From: Advenella kashmirensis W13003
GTDB taxonomy: Bacteria; Pseudomonadota; Gammaproteobacteria; Burkholderiales; Burkholderiaceae_B
DNA: 64,000 nucleotides
Assembly: GCF_000506985.1 (NCBI RefSeq)
Contig: NZ_KI650981.1
Coordinates: 233,122-297,121, forward strand
Direction of reading: 5' to 3'
Part shown: positions 8,119-17,099 of the stretch, piece after piece
Layout: every line of letters begins with the position of its first letter
Numbering within the stretch: position 1 is the first letter of the stretch
Made by a program: the position numbers and the translations under genes
The notes under the pieces: generated by a model
Seen by the model: only the letters and a program-made list of their open reading frames with translations
What the model was told of the DNA's origin: nothing
The model's database searches: none

Positions 8119-9678
8119 TCAGGACGAATGGCTTTCGGCAGACTGCTCAATGCCGAAATCGGCCGGGAAATGCTGCAGTGCCGACAGAACCGGGTAGGGC
8201 GTCATGCCGCCCAGGGCGCACAGCGACCCGCCCAGCATGGTGTTGCACAAATCGCGCAACAACTCAACATTCTCTTCGCGGTTTTCATTCGCACTGATGC
8301 GATCAATGACTTCGGTGCCGCGCGTCGATCCAATACGACAGGGCGTGCACTTGCCACAGGACTCGACGGCACAGAACTCCATGGCGTAGCGCGCCAGATC
8401 ATTCATTTTTGCAGTGTCATCGAACGCCACGATGCCGCCGTGACCGATCATGGCCGACACCTTCATATAGGCTTCATAATCCATGGGGACATCCCATTGC
8501 GATTCAGGCAGATAGGCGCCCAGCGGGCCGCCGACCTGCACGGCCTTGATGGGACGACCACTGGCACTGCCGCCGCCGTAATCGAACAGCAGTTCGCGCA
8601 GCGTCAGTCCAAAGGCCTTTTCTACCAGCCCGCCCTGGCGGATATTGCCCGCCAGCTGGAAGGGCAATGTTCCTTTTGAACGACCCATGCCGTAGTTGGC
8701 ATATGCCTGGCCGCCGTGGGCCAGGACATATGGCACCGTGGCCAGCGAAATCACATTGTTGATAACCGTCGGTTTGCCGAACAGGCCTTTGATGGCCGGC
8801 AGCGGTGGCTTGGCGCGCACCAGGCCGCGCTTGCCTTCAAGCGAATCGAGCAGTGAGGTTTCTTCCCCGCAGATATACGCACCCGCTCCCTTGCGCACTT
8901 CAAGCGCGAAGGCCTTGCCGCTGCCGCGGATATTGTCGCCGAGCCAGCCGGCTGTGGTGGCCGCATCAATGGCGCGGTTCAGCGCCAGGATGGCATGCGG
9001 ATATTCCGAGCGCACATAGATGTAGCCTTTGGTCGCACCTGTTGCCAGTCCGGCAATCGTCATGCCTTCGATCAGGCAGAGCGGATCGCCCTCCATGAGC
9101 ATGCGATCGGAAAACGTGCCCGAGTCGCCTTCATCGGCATTGCACACAATGTATTTCTGGTCGGCTGGTGTGCCCAATACGGTTTTCCATTTGATGCCGG
9201 TGGGAAAGGCTGCGCCGCCCCGACCGCGCAAACCGGACTCGGTCACTTCCTGCACAATATCAGCAGAAGCCAGCGTCAATGCCTTGCTGAGACCGGCAAA
9301 GCCACCGTGTTCAATATAATCGGGAACCGATAGCGGGTCGGTAATGCCGACGCGTGCAAAGGTCAGGCGTTCCTGTTTTTTCAGGTACGGGATGTCTTCG
9401 GTCAGGCCGTGTGCCAGTGGATGATCACTTCCTTGCAGAAAGTCGGCCTCAAAGAGCGAAGCAACGTCTTTGGCCTTAACGGGACCGTAGGCGAGGCGAC
9501 CGCGTTCGGTCTCGACTTCAATCAGGGGCTCAAGCCACAACAGACCACGCGAGCCATTGCGCACGATCGTCACGTCCTGATTGCGCTGCGCCGCCTCTTT
9601 TTGCACGGCGGCCACGACACGCTCGGCGCCGCAGGCAATGGCGGCGGCATCAGCGGGAATATAGATGCGAATAGTCAT
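8119..9678 (-). CDS. fdsB: NAD-dependent formate dehydrogenase beta subunit (NADH/FMN)
   Basis: A 519-residue NuoF-like diaphorase subunit. It passes electrons from the FdsA iron-sulfur chain through FMN to NAD+. Residues about 165-180 contain the glycine-rich GLRGRGGAAFPTG, followed by CNADEGDSGTF, YICGEETSLLDSLEGK and the 4Fe-4S site SCGKCTPCRIGSTRG. The first ~100 residues form a separate domain, as in known FdsB proteins. The start codon overlaps the fdsG stop as ATGA. Confidence 0.95.
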   Translation of the reverse strand: MTIRIYIPADAAAIACGAERVVAAVQKEAAQRNQDVTIVRNGSRGLLWLEPLIEVETERGRLAYGPVKAKDVASLFEADFLQGSDHPLAHGLTEDIPYLKKQERLTFARVGITDPLSVPDYIEHGGFAGLSKALTLASADIVQEVTESGLRGRGGAAFPTGIKWKTVLGTPADQKYIVCNADEGDSGTFSDRMLMEGDPLCLIEGMTIAGLATGATKGYIYVRSEYPHAILALNRAIDAATTAGWLGDNIRGSGKAFALEVRKGAGAYICGEETSLLDSLEGKRGLVRAKPPLPAIKGLFGKPTVINNVISLATVPYVLAHGGQAYANYGMGRSKGTLPFQLAGNIRQGGLVEKAFGLTLRELLFDYGGGSASGRPIKAVQVGGPLGAYLPESQWDVPMDYEAYMKVSAMIGHGGIVAFDDTAKMNDLARYAMEFCAVESCGKCTPCRIGSTRGTEVIDRISANENREENVELLRDLCNTMLGGSLCALGGMTPYPVLSALQHFPADFGIEQSAESHSS

Positions 9679-10226
9679 GCGGACAGGGCCTCCGTGTGCT
9701 CACGATACAGCTCGTCAAATTCCTGCGGCGTGACATGCGCATGGGGTTCGCCATTGAGCATGATATTGGGCGACTGGGCGCATAGTCCCAGGCAATAAAC
9801 CGCATCGACCGACACCTGGCCATCGGCACGCGTGGCGTTCAGGTCACAGCCGGTGGTCTGGCGGATATGGGCTTCGAGCGTTGCCGAGCCCATGGCCTGA
9901 CAGGACTCGGCCCGACAGACTTCGATATGGATCGGGCCTTTGGCGCTGGTATGAAAGTGAGGGTAGAAAGTGATGACACCGTGCACTTCCGCACGCGACA
10001 GATTCAGCGCCTGCGCGATCTGGTCAACGCATTCTCCGGGAATCAATCCCAGCGTGTCCTGAATGTCGTGCAACAAAGGCAGCAAAACGCCGGGTGCATT
10101 GCCGAGTTTGGCCAGACTGGCCGAGACGGCACGCGAGTGCGGTGTCTCGGGTGTGAGCGGAATCATCTTTCTGATTTTGTTATCGACAGACTGGATGAAG
10201 GGCGAGGATATGCCTGATTTGGGCAT
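9675..10226 (-). CDS. fdsG: NAD-dependent formate dehydrogenase gamma subunit (2Fe-2S)
   Basis: A 183-residue NuoE-like thioredoxin-fold 2Fe-2S protein. The cluster cysteines appear in CRAESCQAMG and CLGLCAQSPN. Family stretches include LPLLHDIQDTLG and SRAEVHGVITFY. It is the first gene of the minus-strand operon. GGAG lies 8 nt before ATG 10226. A shorter start at residue 21 would lack a good ribosome-binding site. Confidence 0.93.
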   Translation of the reverse strand: MPKSGISSPFIQSVDNKIRKMIPLTPETPHSRAVSASLAKLGNAPGVLLPLLHDIQDTLGLIPGECVDQIAQALNLSRAEVHGVITFYPHFHTSAKGPIHIEVCRAESCQAMGSATLEAHIRQTTGCDLNATRADGQVSVDAVYCLGLCAQSPNIMLNGEPHAHVTPQEFDELYREHTEALSA

Positions 10227-10260
10227 GACTGTCTCCGGATTCGGGTTGCCAGGTTTCTTT

Positions 10261-10297
10261 GTTATAGCGTTTAATAGGTTTTTAAAAACCTATTAAA
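10261..10297 (-). promoter_or_regulatory. fds operon control region with a perfect 28-bp palindrome
   Basis: Bases 10270-10297 are two perfectly complementary 14-nt arms, TTTAATAGGTTTTT and AAAAACCTATTAAA, with no spacer. On the minus strand a TATAAC hexamer (10261-10266) lies just inside, so the palindrome covers the likely -35 position of the fds promoter. The site is 44 nt from fdsG and about 145 nt from the divergent regulator gene. It is the best candidate operator for that regulator; binding itself is inferred. Confidence 0.65.
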
Positions 10298-10337
10298 ATG
10301 CTGCAGTACCGCATAAATGCCTGGCGAAAATATCTAT

Positions 10338-10366
10338 TTGACAAACGTGGATATAACCACAATAGT
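10338..10366 (+). promoter_or_regulatory. Likely promoter of the formate/Moco regulator gene
   Basis: TTGACA (10338-10343), a 17-nt spacer, then AATAGT (10361-10366). The spacer contains the inverted repeat GTGG-N6-CCAC (10347-10360), so a dimeric protein could sit between the two hexamers. The downstream gene starts at 10443. Confidence 0.45.
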
Positions 10367-10442
10367 AGCTAATTCACATATAAAATCAATATGAAATTAA
10401 TAACACATATTTCGGCCTGCAAATACCAAAGGAGAATTGCGT

Positions 10443-11519
10443 ATGTACCCTTTTTCCATCAGGATTAACCCCGAGTGGACGATTGACACACAAGAGGGTA
10501 AAACGCTGTCATTGTCCATGTTGCTCGGCTTGCTTGCCGAAATTGACGTCAGTGGCAATATCGTGGCAGCCAGCGAGACCTGTGGCCACTCGTATCGTCA
10601 TGCCTGGGGGGTATTGCGGCAATTCGAAGATATTTTCGGGGTTCCGTTGCTGATCACCAAACGGCGCAAGGGAACCGAATTGTCAGAGTTTGCCAAAAGG
10701 CTGGTGTGGGCCAATCGCCGTATTCAGGCCAGGCTCTCGCCAACTCTGGAAAGTCTGGCGTCCGAATCGCAGGAAGAACTGGAAAAGCTGATTCCCGAGC
10801 ATACCCCGAACATCCGGCTGCATGCCAGTCACGGTTTTGCCGTTGAGGGACTGACACAACGCATGAACTCACCGCTGCCGATATTGGAATTGCGATACCG
10901 CACGGCGATCGAAGCGCTGGCGGCACTGGAGCAGAATGAGTGCGATGTGGCCGGTTTCCAGGTGCCAATCGGCAAATTTGAAAAACCCATTCTGGCGCGC
11001 TATTCGCCCTGGCTCAATAGTGAGACACACCTGTTGATTCATCTGGCCGTGCGCAATACAGGACTGTTCGTCAAGCCGGGAAATCCAAAAAGTATTCAGT
11101 CTGTTCGCGATCTGGCGCGTGGGGATGTGCGTTTCGTCAACCGCCAGCCCGGTTCCAGCACGCGTTTTTTGGTCGGCCTGATGCTGCAGGAGGAAAATAT
11201 CGCCACCTCGGCCGTCAGCGGCTTCGAGGACAGCGAGTTTACTCATATGGCCATTGCCGCCCATATTGCAAGTGGCATGGCCGATGTGGGTATCGGCGTG
11301 CAGACTGCAGCGCATCGTTTCGGACTGGAATTCATTCCTTTGGTGCGTGAGCGCTATTTCTTTGCCCTGAATCGCAGCAGCCTGCAACAGGTCAATGTAG
11401 AAAAATTCATTCATTTCATGCGCAGCCAGGACTATCTGGAATTCCTAGGCCATTTGGTAGGGTATGATGCAAGTGAGGCAGGCAAAATTCAGACCATAGA
11501 CGAAGCCTTCAATGACTAA
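10443..11519 (+). CDS. HTH regulator with a periplasmic-binding-protein-like domain
   Basis: A 358-residue regulator. Residues about 25-90 form a LysR/ModE-like winged helix-turn-helix (VAASETCGHSYRHAWGVLRQFE). The C-terminal part resembles a substrate-binding fold of the kind paired with molybdate-type regulators (RFVNRQPGSSTRFL, GMADVGIGVQTAA). It is divergent from fdsG and overlaps moaA by 8 nt, which suggests it controls formate dehydrogenase and cofactor synthesis. The effector (formate, molybdate or another oxyanion) is not evident. A TTG start at 10437 is possible, but AAAGGAG sits 8 nt before ATG 10443. Confidence 0.8.
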   Translation: MYPFSIRINPEWTIDTQEGKTLSLSMLLGLLAEIDVSGNIVAASETCGHSYRHAWGVLRQFEDIFGVPLLITKRRKGTELSEFAKRLVWANRRIQARLSPTLESLASESQEELEKLIPEHTPNIRLHASHGFAVEGLTQRMNSPLPILELRYRTAIEALAALEQNECDVAGFQVPIGKFEKPILARYSPWLNSETHLLIHLAVRNTGLFVKPGNPKSIQSVRDLARGDVRFVNRQPGSSTRFLVGLMLQEENIATSAVSGFEDSEFTHMAIAAHIASGMADVGIGVQTAAHRFGLEFIPLVRERYFFALNRSSLQQVNVEKFIHFMRSQDYLEFLGHLVGYDASEAGKIQTIDEAFND

Positions 11520-12609
11520 AATTATTCCGATAGCCGATATTCGCAGAATCACCCCAGCGCCATTGCCACGCGTGGACTATACGCCGGGCAGGCCCGTGGT
11601 AGATGCATTCGGACGTGCCTTGCGCGATCTGCGTATTTCCATTACCGATCGCTGCAATTTTCGCTGTTCCTACTGTATGCCGCGCGACCAGTTCGGCAGC
11701 GACCATGCGTTTCTGCCGCACGATCAGATTCTTTCGTTCGAAGAAATCACACGGCTGGCGCGCCTGTTTGCGCAACTGGGCGTCAATAAACTGCGCATTA
11801 CAGGCGGGGAGCCGCTGCTGCGCAAGGAAATGACGCGGTTGATCGGCATGCTGGCGCAGATCAGGGATCTGGATGACAAGCCGCTGGATATTGCACTGAC
11901 CACCAATGGCACGCTGTTGCAGCGCATGGCGGGCCCCCTGCGGGATGCCGGGCTGCAGCGCATAACAGTGAGCCTGGATGCCCTGGATCCGCAACTGTTT
12001 GCGAGCATGAGCGACAGCAAGGTTCATGTCGATCAGGTGCTGGCAGGCATTGAGGCCGCACGAAGTGCCGGCATTGAACCGGTCAAGGTGAATATGGTGG
12101 TCAAGCGCGGAGTCAATGAACACCAGATTCTGCCCATGGCCGACTATTTCCGGCATAGCGGTCACATTTTGCGATTTATCGAGTTCATGGATGTGGGCGC
12201 GACCAATCACTGGGATATGACTGATGTGGTCAGTGGCCGGGAAATTCTTGAAATATTGCAATCGAAATTCGAACTGGAACCGGTACACGCCAATTATCCG
12301 GGGGAAGTGGCAAGGCGCTGGCGCTACAAGGACCGGGCTGGCGAAGTGGGTCTGATCACGAGTGTGACGCATGCCTTCTGTGGGGACTGTACCCGGCTGC
12401 GTCTGTCGCCGGAAGGCAAGCTGTTCACCTGTCTGTTTGCCGAAACCGGCAGCGATCTGCGCCAAATGCTGCGTTCATCTGCCAGCGACCACGAGATTGC
12501 CAGTGTGCTTGCCGGCATCTGGAACGTCAGGAATGACCGGTATTCAGAGCAGCGAGACCAATTGCATGACCGGCGGGAAAAAATAGAGATGAGCTATATC
12601 GGAGGCTAG
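11512..12609 (+). CDS. moaA: GTP 3',8-cyclase MoaA
   Basis: Radical SAM enzyme of 365 residues that, with MoaC, makes cyclic pyranopterin monophosphate from GTP, the first step of molybdopterin synthesis. The N-terminal SAM cluster motif is CNFRCSYC, with RITGGEPLLRKE following. The second, C-terminal cluster has CGDCTRLRLSPEGKLFTC. The ATG overlaps the preceding regulator by 8 nt. The usual C-terminal GG is present (SYIGG). Confidence 0.96.
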   Translation: MTKIIPIADIRRITPAPLPRVDYTPGRPVVDAFGRALRDLRISITDRCNFRCSYCMPRDQFGSDHAFLPHDQILSFEEITRLARLFAQLGVNKLRITGGEPLLRKEMTRLIGMLAQIRDLDDKPLDIALTTNGTLLQRMAGPLRDAGLQRITVSLDALDPQLFASMSDSKVHVDQVLAGIEAARSAGIEPVKVNMVVKRGVNEHQILPMADYFRHSGHILRFIEFMDVGATNHWDMTDVVSGREILEILQSKFELEPVHANYPGEVARRWRYKDRAGEVGLITSVTHAFCGDCTRLRLSPEGKLFTCLFAETGSDLRQMLRSSASDHEIASVLAGIWNVRNDRYSEQRDQLHDRREKIEMSYIGG

Positions 12610-12611
12610 GC

Positions 12612-13238
12612 ATGACGGTTGTTCCTTCACCGGATCGGCTGTTGCCGCGTGATCTGACGGCGCTGATTCTGGCGGGTGGCCAGGGCAGGCGAATGGGTGG
12701 CCAGGACAAGGGGCTCATCAGACTGCATGAACGGCCGCTGATCGAATTCGTCCTGCGGGTGCTCTCGCCTTGCGTGGACCGCGTGCTGATCAGTGCCAAT
12801 CAGCACGAAGACGTTTATGGCCGGTATGGCCAGGTCGTGGCCGATCCTGCCGGCTTCGAGGGCAGCCAGGGGCCCCTGGCGGGATTGCTGGCGGCAGCGC
12901 CTTATCTGCAAACACCGTGGCTGGTGGTGGCCGGGTGCGATATGCCGGCGCTGCCGGGCGATTATGTCGCGCGATTGTATGGTGCGCTGATGGCGCAGGG
13001 CGGGCACATTGCCTTTGCGCACGCGGGTGCGCGCGATCACTCCATTTGTCTGCTGCTGCACGTCGGTGCGCTGGCGACCTTGCGCGACTACCTGCTCAGC
13101 GGACGACGAGCCGTTCTTCCATGGCTCGAAGCACAGCATGCATTACGCGTGGTGTTTGATGATGCCGACGCTTTTCTGAATGTCAATACACCGGAAGAGC
13201 TGGCGCGGGCCGTCACCGTCGTCCCTGTCGGGCGCTAG
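12612..13238 (+). CDS. mobA: Molybdenum cofactor guanylyltransferase MobA
   Basis: A 208-residue nucleotidyltransferase that links GMP to molybdopterin to form the MGD cofactor required by FdsA. The GTP-binding motif LILAGGQGRRMGGQDKGLI is near residues 16-34, and VAGCDMPALP carries the metal-binding Asp. It follows moaA after 2 nt, so the two are almost certainly co-transcribed with the regulator. Confidence 0.94.
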   Translation: MTVVPSPDRLLPRDLTALILAGGQGRRMGGQDKGLIRLHERPLIEFVLRVLSPCVDRVLISANQHEDVYGRYGQVVADPAGFEGSQGPLAGLLAAAPYLQTPWLVVAGCDMPALPGDYVARLYGALMAQGGHIAFAHAGARDHSICLLLHVGALATLRDYLLSGRRAVLPWLEAQHALRVVFDDADAFLNVNTPEELARAVTVVPVGR

Positions 13239-13262
13239 CCGGATGTCGGCGGGTACGCTCAT

Positions 13263-14471
13263 TCAACGGATCCAGTCTTCCTTGGGATAGACCCAGACCC
13301 GATCGCCGCCCGTGTACTTCTGCACGGCAGGTACGCGTGCAAAGCCGTTGGCCCAGGGGAGTGATGAACTCATGCCCGATCCTTGCCTGTCATAGGGCTC
13401 GACCATCAATTGGCCGGTCTCTTCATCCTGGGACATGCGTACACGCAGAAACTCATCCCGGGTTTCGTTGAAAATTTTGTCGGTTTTCAAAATGGCCTGT
13501 ATGCGCGGCGGCACGCACTTCCTGCGACCCTGCAACTTGCGAATCAGCGGCGAGACCAGGACAGCCAGCACCGTATAGGCAGACACGGGGTTGCCGGGCA
13601 GGCAGATCACAGGTGTATTATTGACGCTGGCCAGGGCCACCGGTTTGCCCGGTTTCATGCGGACCTTCCAGAAATCCAGGCTGGCGCCCAATGCCTCCAG
13701 TGCCGGCTTGACCAGGTCTTTTTCTCCGACCGAGACGCCGCCCACGCTGATGACCAGATCGCATTCACTAAAAAGTGTGTTCAACGCTTCATGTGTGGCG
13801 TTCAAATCGTCCCGGGCATGCAGCACCTGGCTGACTTGTGCCCCCAGCGTGTGAAACAGGGCAGTCAGCATAGGCGCATTGGAATTGAAAATTTGCGACC
13901 CAAGCCGTGGCTGACCGGGCGGCACCAGCTCGTCTCCGGTAGTCAGGATGCCCACCTTCAGTTGCCGGTATACTGCCAGCGAATCAATACCTTGCGTAGC
14001 GATCAGCCCGATTTCGGCCGCGCCCAGTATCGTGCCCCGTTCCAGCAGGACGGAGCCCAGGCGTGTATCTTCGCCCTGGCGGCGAATGTTCTGGCCGGCG
14101 ACGGGGACCTCGTTGATGGTGACCTGTTCGTCGGCTTCAGTGCACACTTCCTGTATAACGACGGTATCTGCGCCTTCGGGGATGAGACTGCCGGTGAAAA
14201 TGCGAGAGATTTTACCTGCCTCCTGTGCGGCAGGCGCTTCTCCGGCGAAAATGCGTTGCTGTATCGGCAGTGCGTTGCCGGCAGTGTAATCCTGCACGCG
14301 CAGCGCATAGCCGTCCATGGAGCTGTTATCTGCGGGTGGCATATCCAGCGTTGCCACGACATCCTGGGCCAGGACCCGGCCTTGGGCCTGCTCCAGGCTG
14401 ACGGTTTCGACCGGAATGTCGGCAATGGGCAGATCCAGCAGGCGCTGCTGGGCTGTATCGAAATCAAGCAT
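13263..14471 (-). CDS. moeA: Molybdopterin molybdenumtransferase MoeA
   Basis: A 402-residue enzyme that inserts molybdate into adenylated molybdopterin. Diagnostic stretches are NSSMDGYALR, GGVSVGEKDLVKPAL, RMKPGKPVA and LPGNPVSAY. It converges on mobA, from which only 24 nt separate it, and is the last gene of a minus-strand run moaC-moaD-moaE-moaB-moeA. Confidence 0.95.
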   Translation of the reverse strand: MLDFDTAQQRLLDLPIADIPVETVSLEQAQGRVLAQDVVATLDMPPADNSSMDGYALRVQDYTAGNALPIQQRIFAGEAPAAQEAGKISRIFTGSLIPEGADTVVIQEVCTEADEQVTINEVPVAGQNIRRQGEDTRLGSVLLERGTILGAAEIGLIATQGIDSLAVYRQLKVGILTTGDELVPPGQPRLGSQIFNSNAPMLTALFHTLGAQVSQVLHARDDLNATHEALNTLFSECDLVISVGGVSVGEKDLVKPALEALGASLDFWKVRMKPGKPVALASVNNTPVICLPGNPVSAYTVLAVLVSPLIRKLQGRRKCVPPRIQAILKTDKIFNETRDEFLRVRMSQDEETGQLMVEPYDRQGSGMSSSLPWANGFARVPAVQKYTGGDRVWVYPKEDWIR

Positions 14472-14509
14472 GGTATAAATTCCTGTAGGCAGTATGTGCT
14501 TGCCGGCTG

Positions 14510-15034
14510 TTAATCACGTTTGGCATAGGCCGACGCGAAATTGCAGGGTTGGTGGTGGCTGTCGAGTTGCTCGCGCAGAATTTTTTCCCAGCCCAGCCGG
14601 CAGGCGCCGGTGGACCCGGGCAGGCAGAAAATCAGCGTATTATTTGCCTTGCCTCCCACAGCATTGGACTGCAGGCCCGAGGAGCCGATGTCGGCAAAGG
14701 AATAGGCACGAAACAGTTCGCCGAAGCCCGCAATATCGGTATCGAACAACGGGGTCACGGCTGCGAGCGTTGAGTTTTTATCACGCATGCCCGTGCCGCC
14801 GTTGGTGACAATGATGTGTACATCATCGCGCAGGATCCAGTCAGACAGATACTTGCGAATGGCATAACGGTTGTCGGGACAGATGGCCCTGTCGGCAATC
14901 ACGTGGCCGCTCGCTTCGATCGCCCCGGCCAGATAGTGGGCTGATGTATCTGTCTCCGGCTTGCGGGTGTCGTGTATGGTCAGCAGCGCGATGCGAAGCG
15001 CAACCTTGCTGTCATTGTCGGTAAGCGATTTCAT
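14510..15034 (-). CDS. moaB: Molybdenum cofactor biosynthesis protein MoaB
   Basis: A 174-residue MoaB/Mog-family protein, expected to adenylate molybdopterin before MoeA acts. The family motif TNGGTGMRDKN is clear, and SNAVGGKANNTLIFCLPGST follows. The frame could extend to 15091, but ATG 15034 overlaps the moaE stop as ATGA and gives the normal family length. No separate mogA is seen, so MoaB probably does that job here. Confidence 0.93.
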   Translation of the reverse strand: MKSLTDNDSKVALRIALLTIHDTRKPETDTSAHYLAGAIEASGHVIADRAICPDNRYAIRKYLSDWILRDDVHIIVTNGGTGMRDKNSTLAAVTPLFDTDIAGFGELFRAYSFADIGSSGLQSNAVGGKANNTLIFCLPGSTGACRLGWEKILREQLDSHHQPCNFASAYAKRD

Positions 15035-15534
15035 TTGTGATCTTCCAGTTGCTTTATCACGGGGTCGGATATCTGGTCCGTTTTCGTCCATTTCTCAATG
15101 CGTTGGGTGTCGCTCTCGCGTGCCTGCACCCAGAACGCCTTGCCGTCGGCCAGTGTCTCGCGCTTCCAGAAGGGCGCGCGGGTTTTCAGGGCATCCATGA
15201 TGAATTCACAGGCATGAAAGGCATCGCCCCGATGGGCGCTGGCGACACCGACAAAAACAATTTGCTGCTGTCGCGTCAGGGCGCCGACACGATGCACAAT
15301 GGTGCTGTCAATGACGTTCCAGCGTTGTGCGGCCTGCGCTTGAATATCGTTCAGCTCCTGTTCGCACATGCCGGGGTAATGTTCCAGAAACAGTTCCTGC
15401 GTCGGTTGCGCGGGTGAATAGTCACGTACGTAGCCGATGAAAGAGGCCACGGCGCCTGCGTGGCCCTGGCTGCGCTCATGCAGTTGCCGGATCAATTGGC
15501 CGGCATCGAAATCAGCTTCTTGTATGGTGATCAT
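15031..15534 (-). CDS. moaE: Molybdopterin synthase catalytic subunit MoaE
   Basis: A 167-residue large subunit of molybdopterin synthase. Visible motifs are VASFIGYVRDYS, EHYPGM, IVHRVG and ASAHRGDAFHAC; the catalytic lysines lie in the KTRAPFWKRE stretch. ATG 15534 is one base after the moaD stop, and the GGAGG of the moaD C-terminal codons serves as its ribosome-binding site. This coupling suits a heterodimeric enzyme. Confidence 0.95.
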   Translation of the reverse strand: MITIQEADFDAGQLIRQLHERSQGHAGAVASFIGYVRDYSPAQPTQELFLEHYPGMCEQELNDIQAQAAQRWNVIDSTIVHRVGALTRQQQIVFVGVASAHRGDAFHACEFIMDALKTRAPFWKRETLADGKAFWVQARESDTQRIEKWTKTDQISDPVIKQLEDHK

Positions 15535-15535
15535 G

Positions 15536-15775
15536 TCAGCCTCCGGTGACCGGCTCAAAAAGTGCGACTTCATCGCGATCATGAATGAGTGCGTCGGGCA
15601 GGGCGTGTTTTTTGTTCACTGCCACTTTCAGTACCCGAATGTCCTGGAGCGCCGGATACGTTGTATTCAGCTGCGTCAGCCATTGGGCGACAGACACGGG
15701 GGCCGGCAAAGGCATTTGCTCGGTGCGTTTGCCGGTGAGTTCCGCCACTCGTGCGAAATATAAGATATCAATCAC
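15536..15775 (-). CDS. moaD: Molybdopterin synthase sulfur carrier subunit MoaD
   Basis: A ubiquitin-like protein of 79 residues ending in the obligatory Gly-Gly (EPVTGG), where the thiocarboxylate forms. I place the start at GTG 15775, with GGAG a few bases upstream, inside the final codons of moaC. An ATG at 15883 would add 36 residues that mostly duplicate moaC sequence in another frame. MoaD and MoaE are expressed as adjacent coupled genes. Confidence 0.92.
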   Translation of the reverse strand: MIDILYFARVAELTGKRTEQMPLPAPVSVAQWLTQLNTTYPALQDIRVLKVAVNKKHALPDALIHDRDEVALFEPVTGG

Positions 15776-16295
15776 AGCGCCATTCTCCACTTTTACCGCC
15801 GGCTTTGTATTCCAGCCGGGTATCTTCAATGATAATGCCTTTGTCGGCCGCCTTGCACATATCGTAAATGGTGAGTGCCGCAATGGAGCAGGCTGTCAGC
15901 GCTTCCATTTCCACGCCGGTTTTATAGTCGCTGCGACAGGTGGCGCGCACGGTGACGCAGAGCGTGTCCGGGTCCAGCGTGAAGTCAATGCCGGCAAACG
16001 TCAAAGGCAGGCTATGGCACATGGGAATAAGCTCGGCACACCGCTTGGCTGCGAGCACGCCCGCGACGCGGGCGGTATTGAGCACTTCACCCTTGCTGTT
16101 TTCGGCGGCGTTCAGCGCTGCGAAGGAACGCTGCGTCATGCGTACGACACTTCGTGCAATCGCGGTGCGGGCTGTGGTCGATTTGTTCAGAACGTCTACC
16201 ATGCGTACCTGGCCAGCCTCGTCCAGATGGCTCAGTGTGGGCGCCGGGGCGTTGTCGGCAGTATCGGAGCCGGTAACGGCAGAGATGTTTTTCAT
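15768..16295 (-). CDS. moaC: Cyclic pyranopterin monophosphate synthase MoaC
   Basis: A 175-residue lyase that completes cPMP formation after MoaA. Family stretches are TARTAIARSVVRMT, AAKRCAELIPMCH, GVEMEALTACSIAALTIYDMCKA and DTRLEYKAGGKSG. It leads the minus-strand moaC-D-E-B-moeA group. The preceding 288 bp (16296-16583) hold no gene; this is a leader and promoter region in which I recognise no Moco riboswitch. Confidence 0.95.
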   Translation of the reverse strand: MKNISAVTGSDTADNAPAPTLSHLDEAGQVRMVDVLNKSTTARTAIARSVVRMTQRSFAALNAAENSKGEVLNTARVAGVLAAKRCAELIPMCHSLPLTFAGIDFTLDPDTLCVTVRATCRSDYKTGVEMEALTACSIAALTIYDMCKAADKGIIIEDTRLEYKAGGKSGEWRCD

Positions 16296-16583
16296 GCGTT
16301 ATAAGCGGCCAGGGGCCGCGGGAAAAAGGGTAAGGGCAGTGCCCGGAGCGGCAACGGGAATGTAAATGCCCGGGCGGCGACGGCAAAGAATACTATACCT
16401 GTATTTGCCGGGGTTGTGAAAAGGTCGGCAGCGGCTGGCCGCATTTGTGTCATATCGCAATGGTATGGTGGACACGCAGGCAAGCGCAAGTGCCCCCAAA
16501 CGCGGCGCTGGAATGATGTGCGCCCGACGAGCCTGGTGTTACACTACACAGGAACGCATTTTATCAATCAGTCAGGAGTCAAT

Positions 16584-17087
16584 ATGACAATCAGCATCGG
16601 AGATCAGGTGCCCGAGGGCACACTTACAGAATTCATCGAAAAAGGCACGGATGGCCAGGATGCAGGTCCTCAGGCGTTCAAGGTGTCTGAACTGGTGAAA
16701 GACAAAAAAATTGTTCTGTTTGCCGTGCCCGGTGCGTTTACGCCCACGTGCACGAACAAACATGTGGTGGATTTCATACGTGATGCAGAGAAAATCAAGT
16801 CAAAGGGCGTGGATGAAATCTGGTGCGTGGCCGTCAATGATGCGTTCGTGATGGGCGCCTGGGGCCGCGATACCGGCGCGACAGGTACGATCCGCATGCT
16901 GGCCGATGGCTCTGCCACCTGGACGAAGGCTATGGGCCTGGAGCTGGATATGATTGCCCGGGGTCTGGGCGTGCGTTCACGACGTTATTCGGCCATCCTG
17001 GACAATGGCGTAGTCAGCCAACTGAATGTTGAAGAGGGCGGCGAATACAAAATCAGCGGTACCGAAACCATTCTTTCACAGTTGTAA
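16584..17087 (+). CDS. Peroxiredoxin, Prx5/hybrid type
   Basis: A 167-residue thiol peroxidase that reduces hydrogen peroxide or organic peroxides. The peroxidatic Cys lies in VPGAFTPTCTN, and a second Cys in EIWCVAVND. The PRX5 feature GVRSRRYSAILDNG is present. ATG 16584 follows an AGGAG site. The longer frame from 16416 adds a non-conserved stretch. It stands alone, with a hairpin after it. Confidence 0.92.
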   Translation: MTISIGDQVPEGTLTEFIEKGTDGQDAGPQAFKVSELVKDKKIVLFAVPGAFTPTCTNKHVVDFIRDAEKIKSKGVDEIWCVAVNDAFVMGAWGRDTGATGTIRMLADGSATWTKAMGLELDMIARGLGVRSRRYSAILDNGVVSQLNVEEGGEYKISGTETILSQL

Positions 17088-17099
17088 TTAAATAAATAG

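Noticed and set aside
11509-12465. Long minus-strand frame across moaA
   Set aside because: It lies opposite moaA, which has both iron-sulfur motifs; the antisense protein is His/Gln-rich and looks like a codon-bias shadow.
16296-16583. Possible molybdenum cofactor riboswitch before moaC
   Set aside because: I looked for it because of the neighbouring genes, but saw no segment resembling the known consensus structure.
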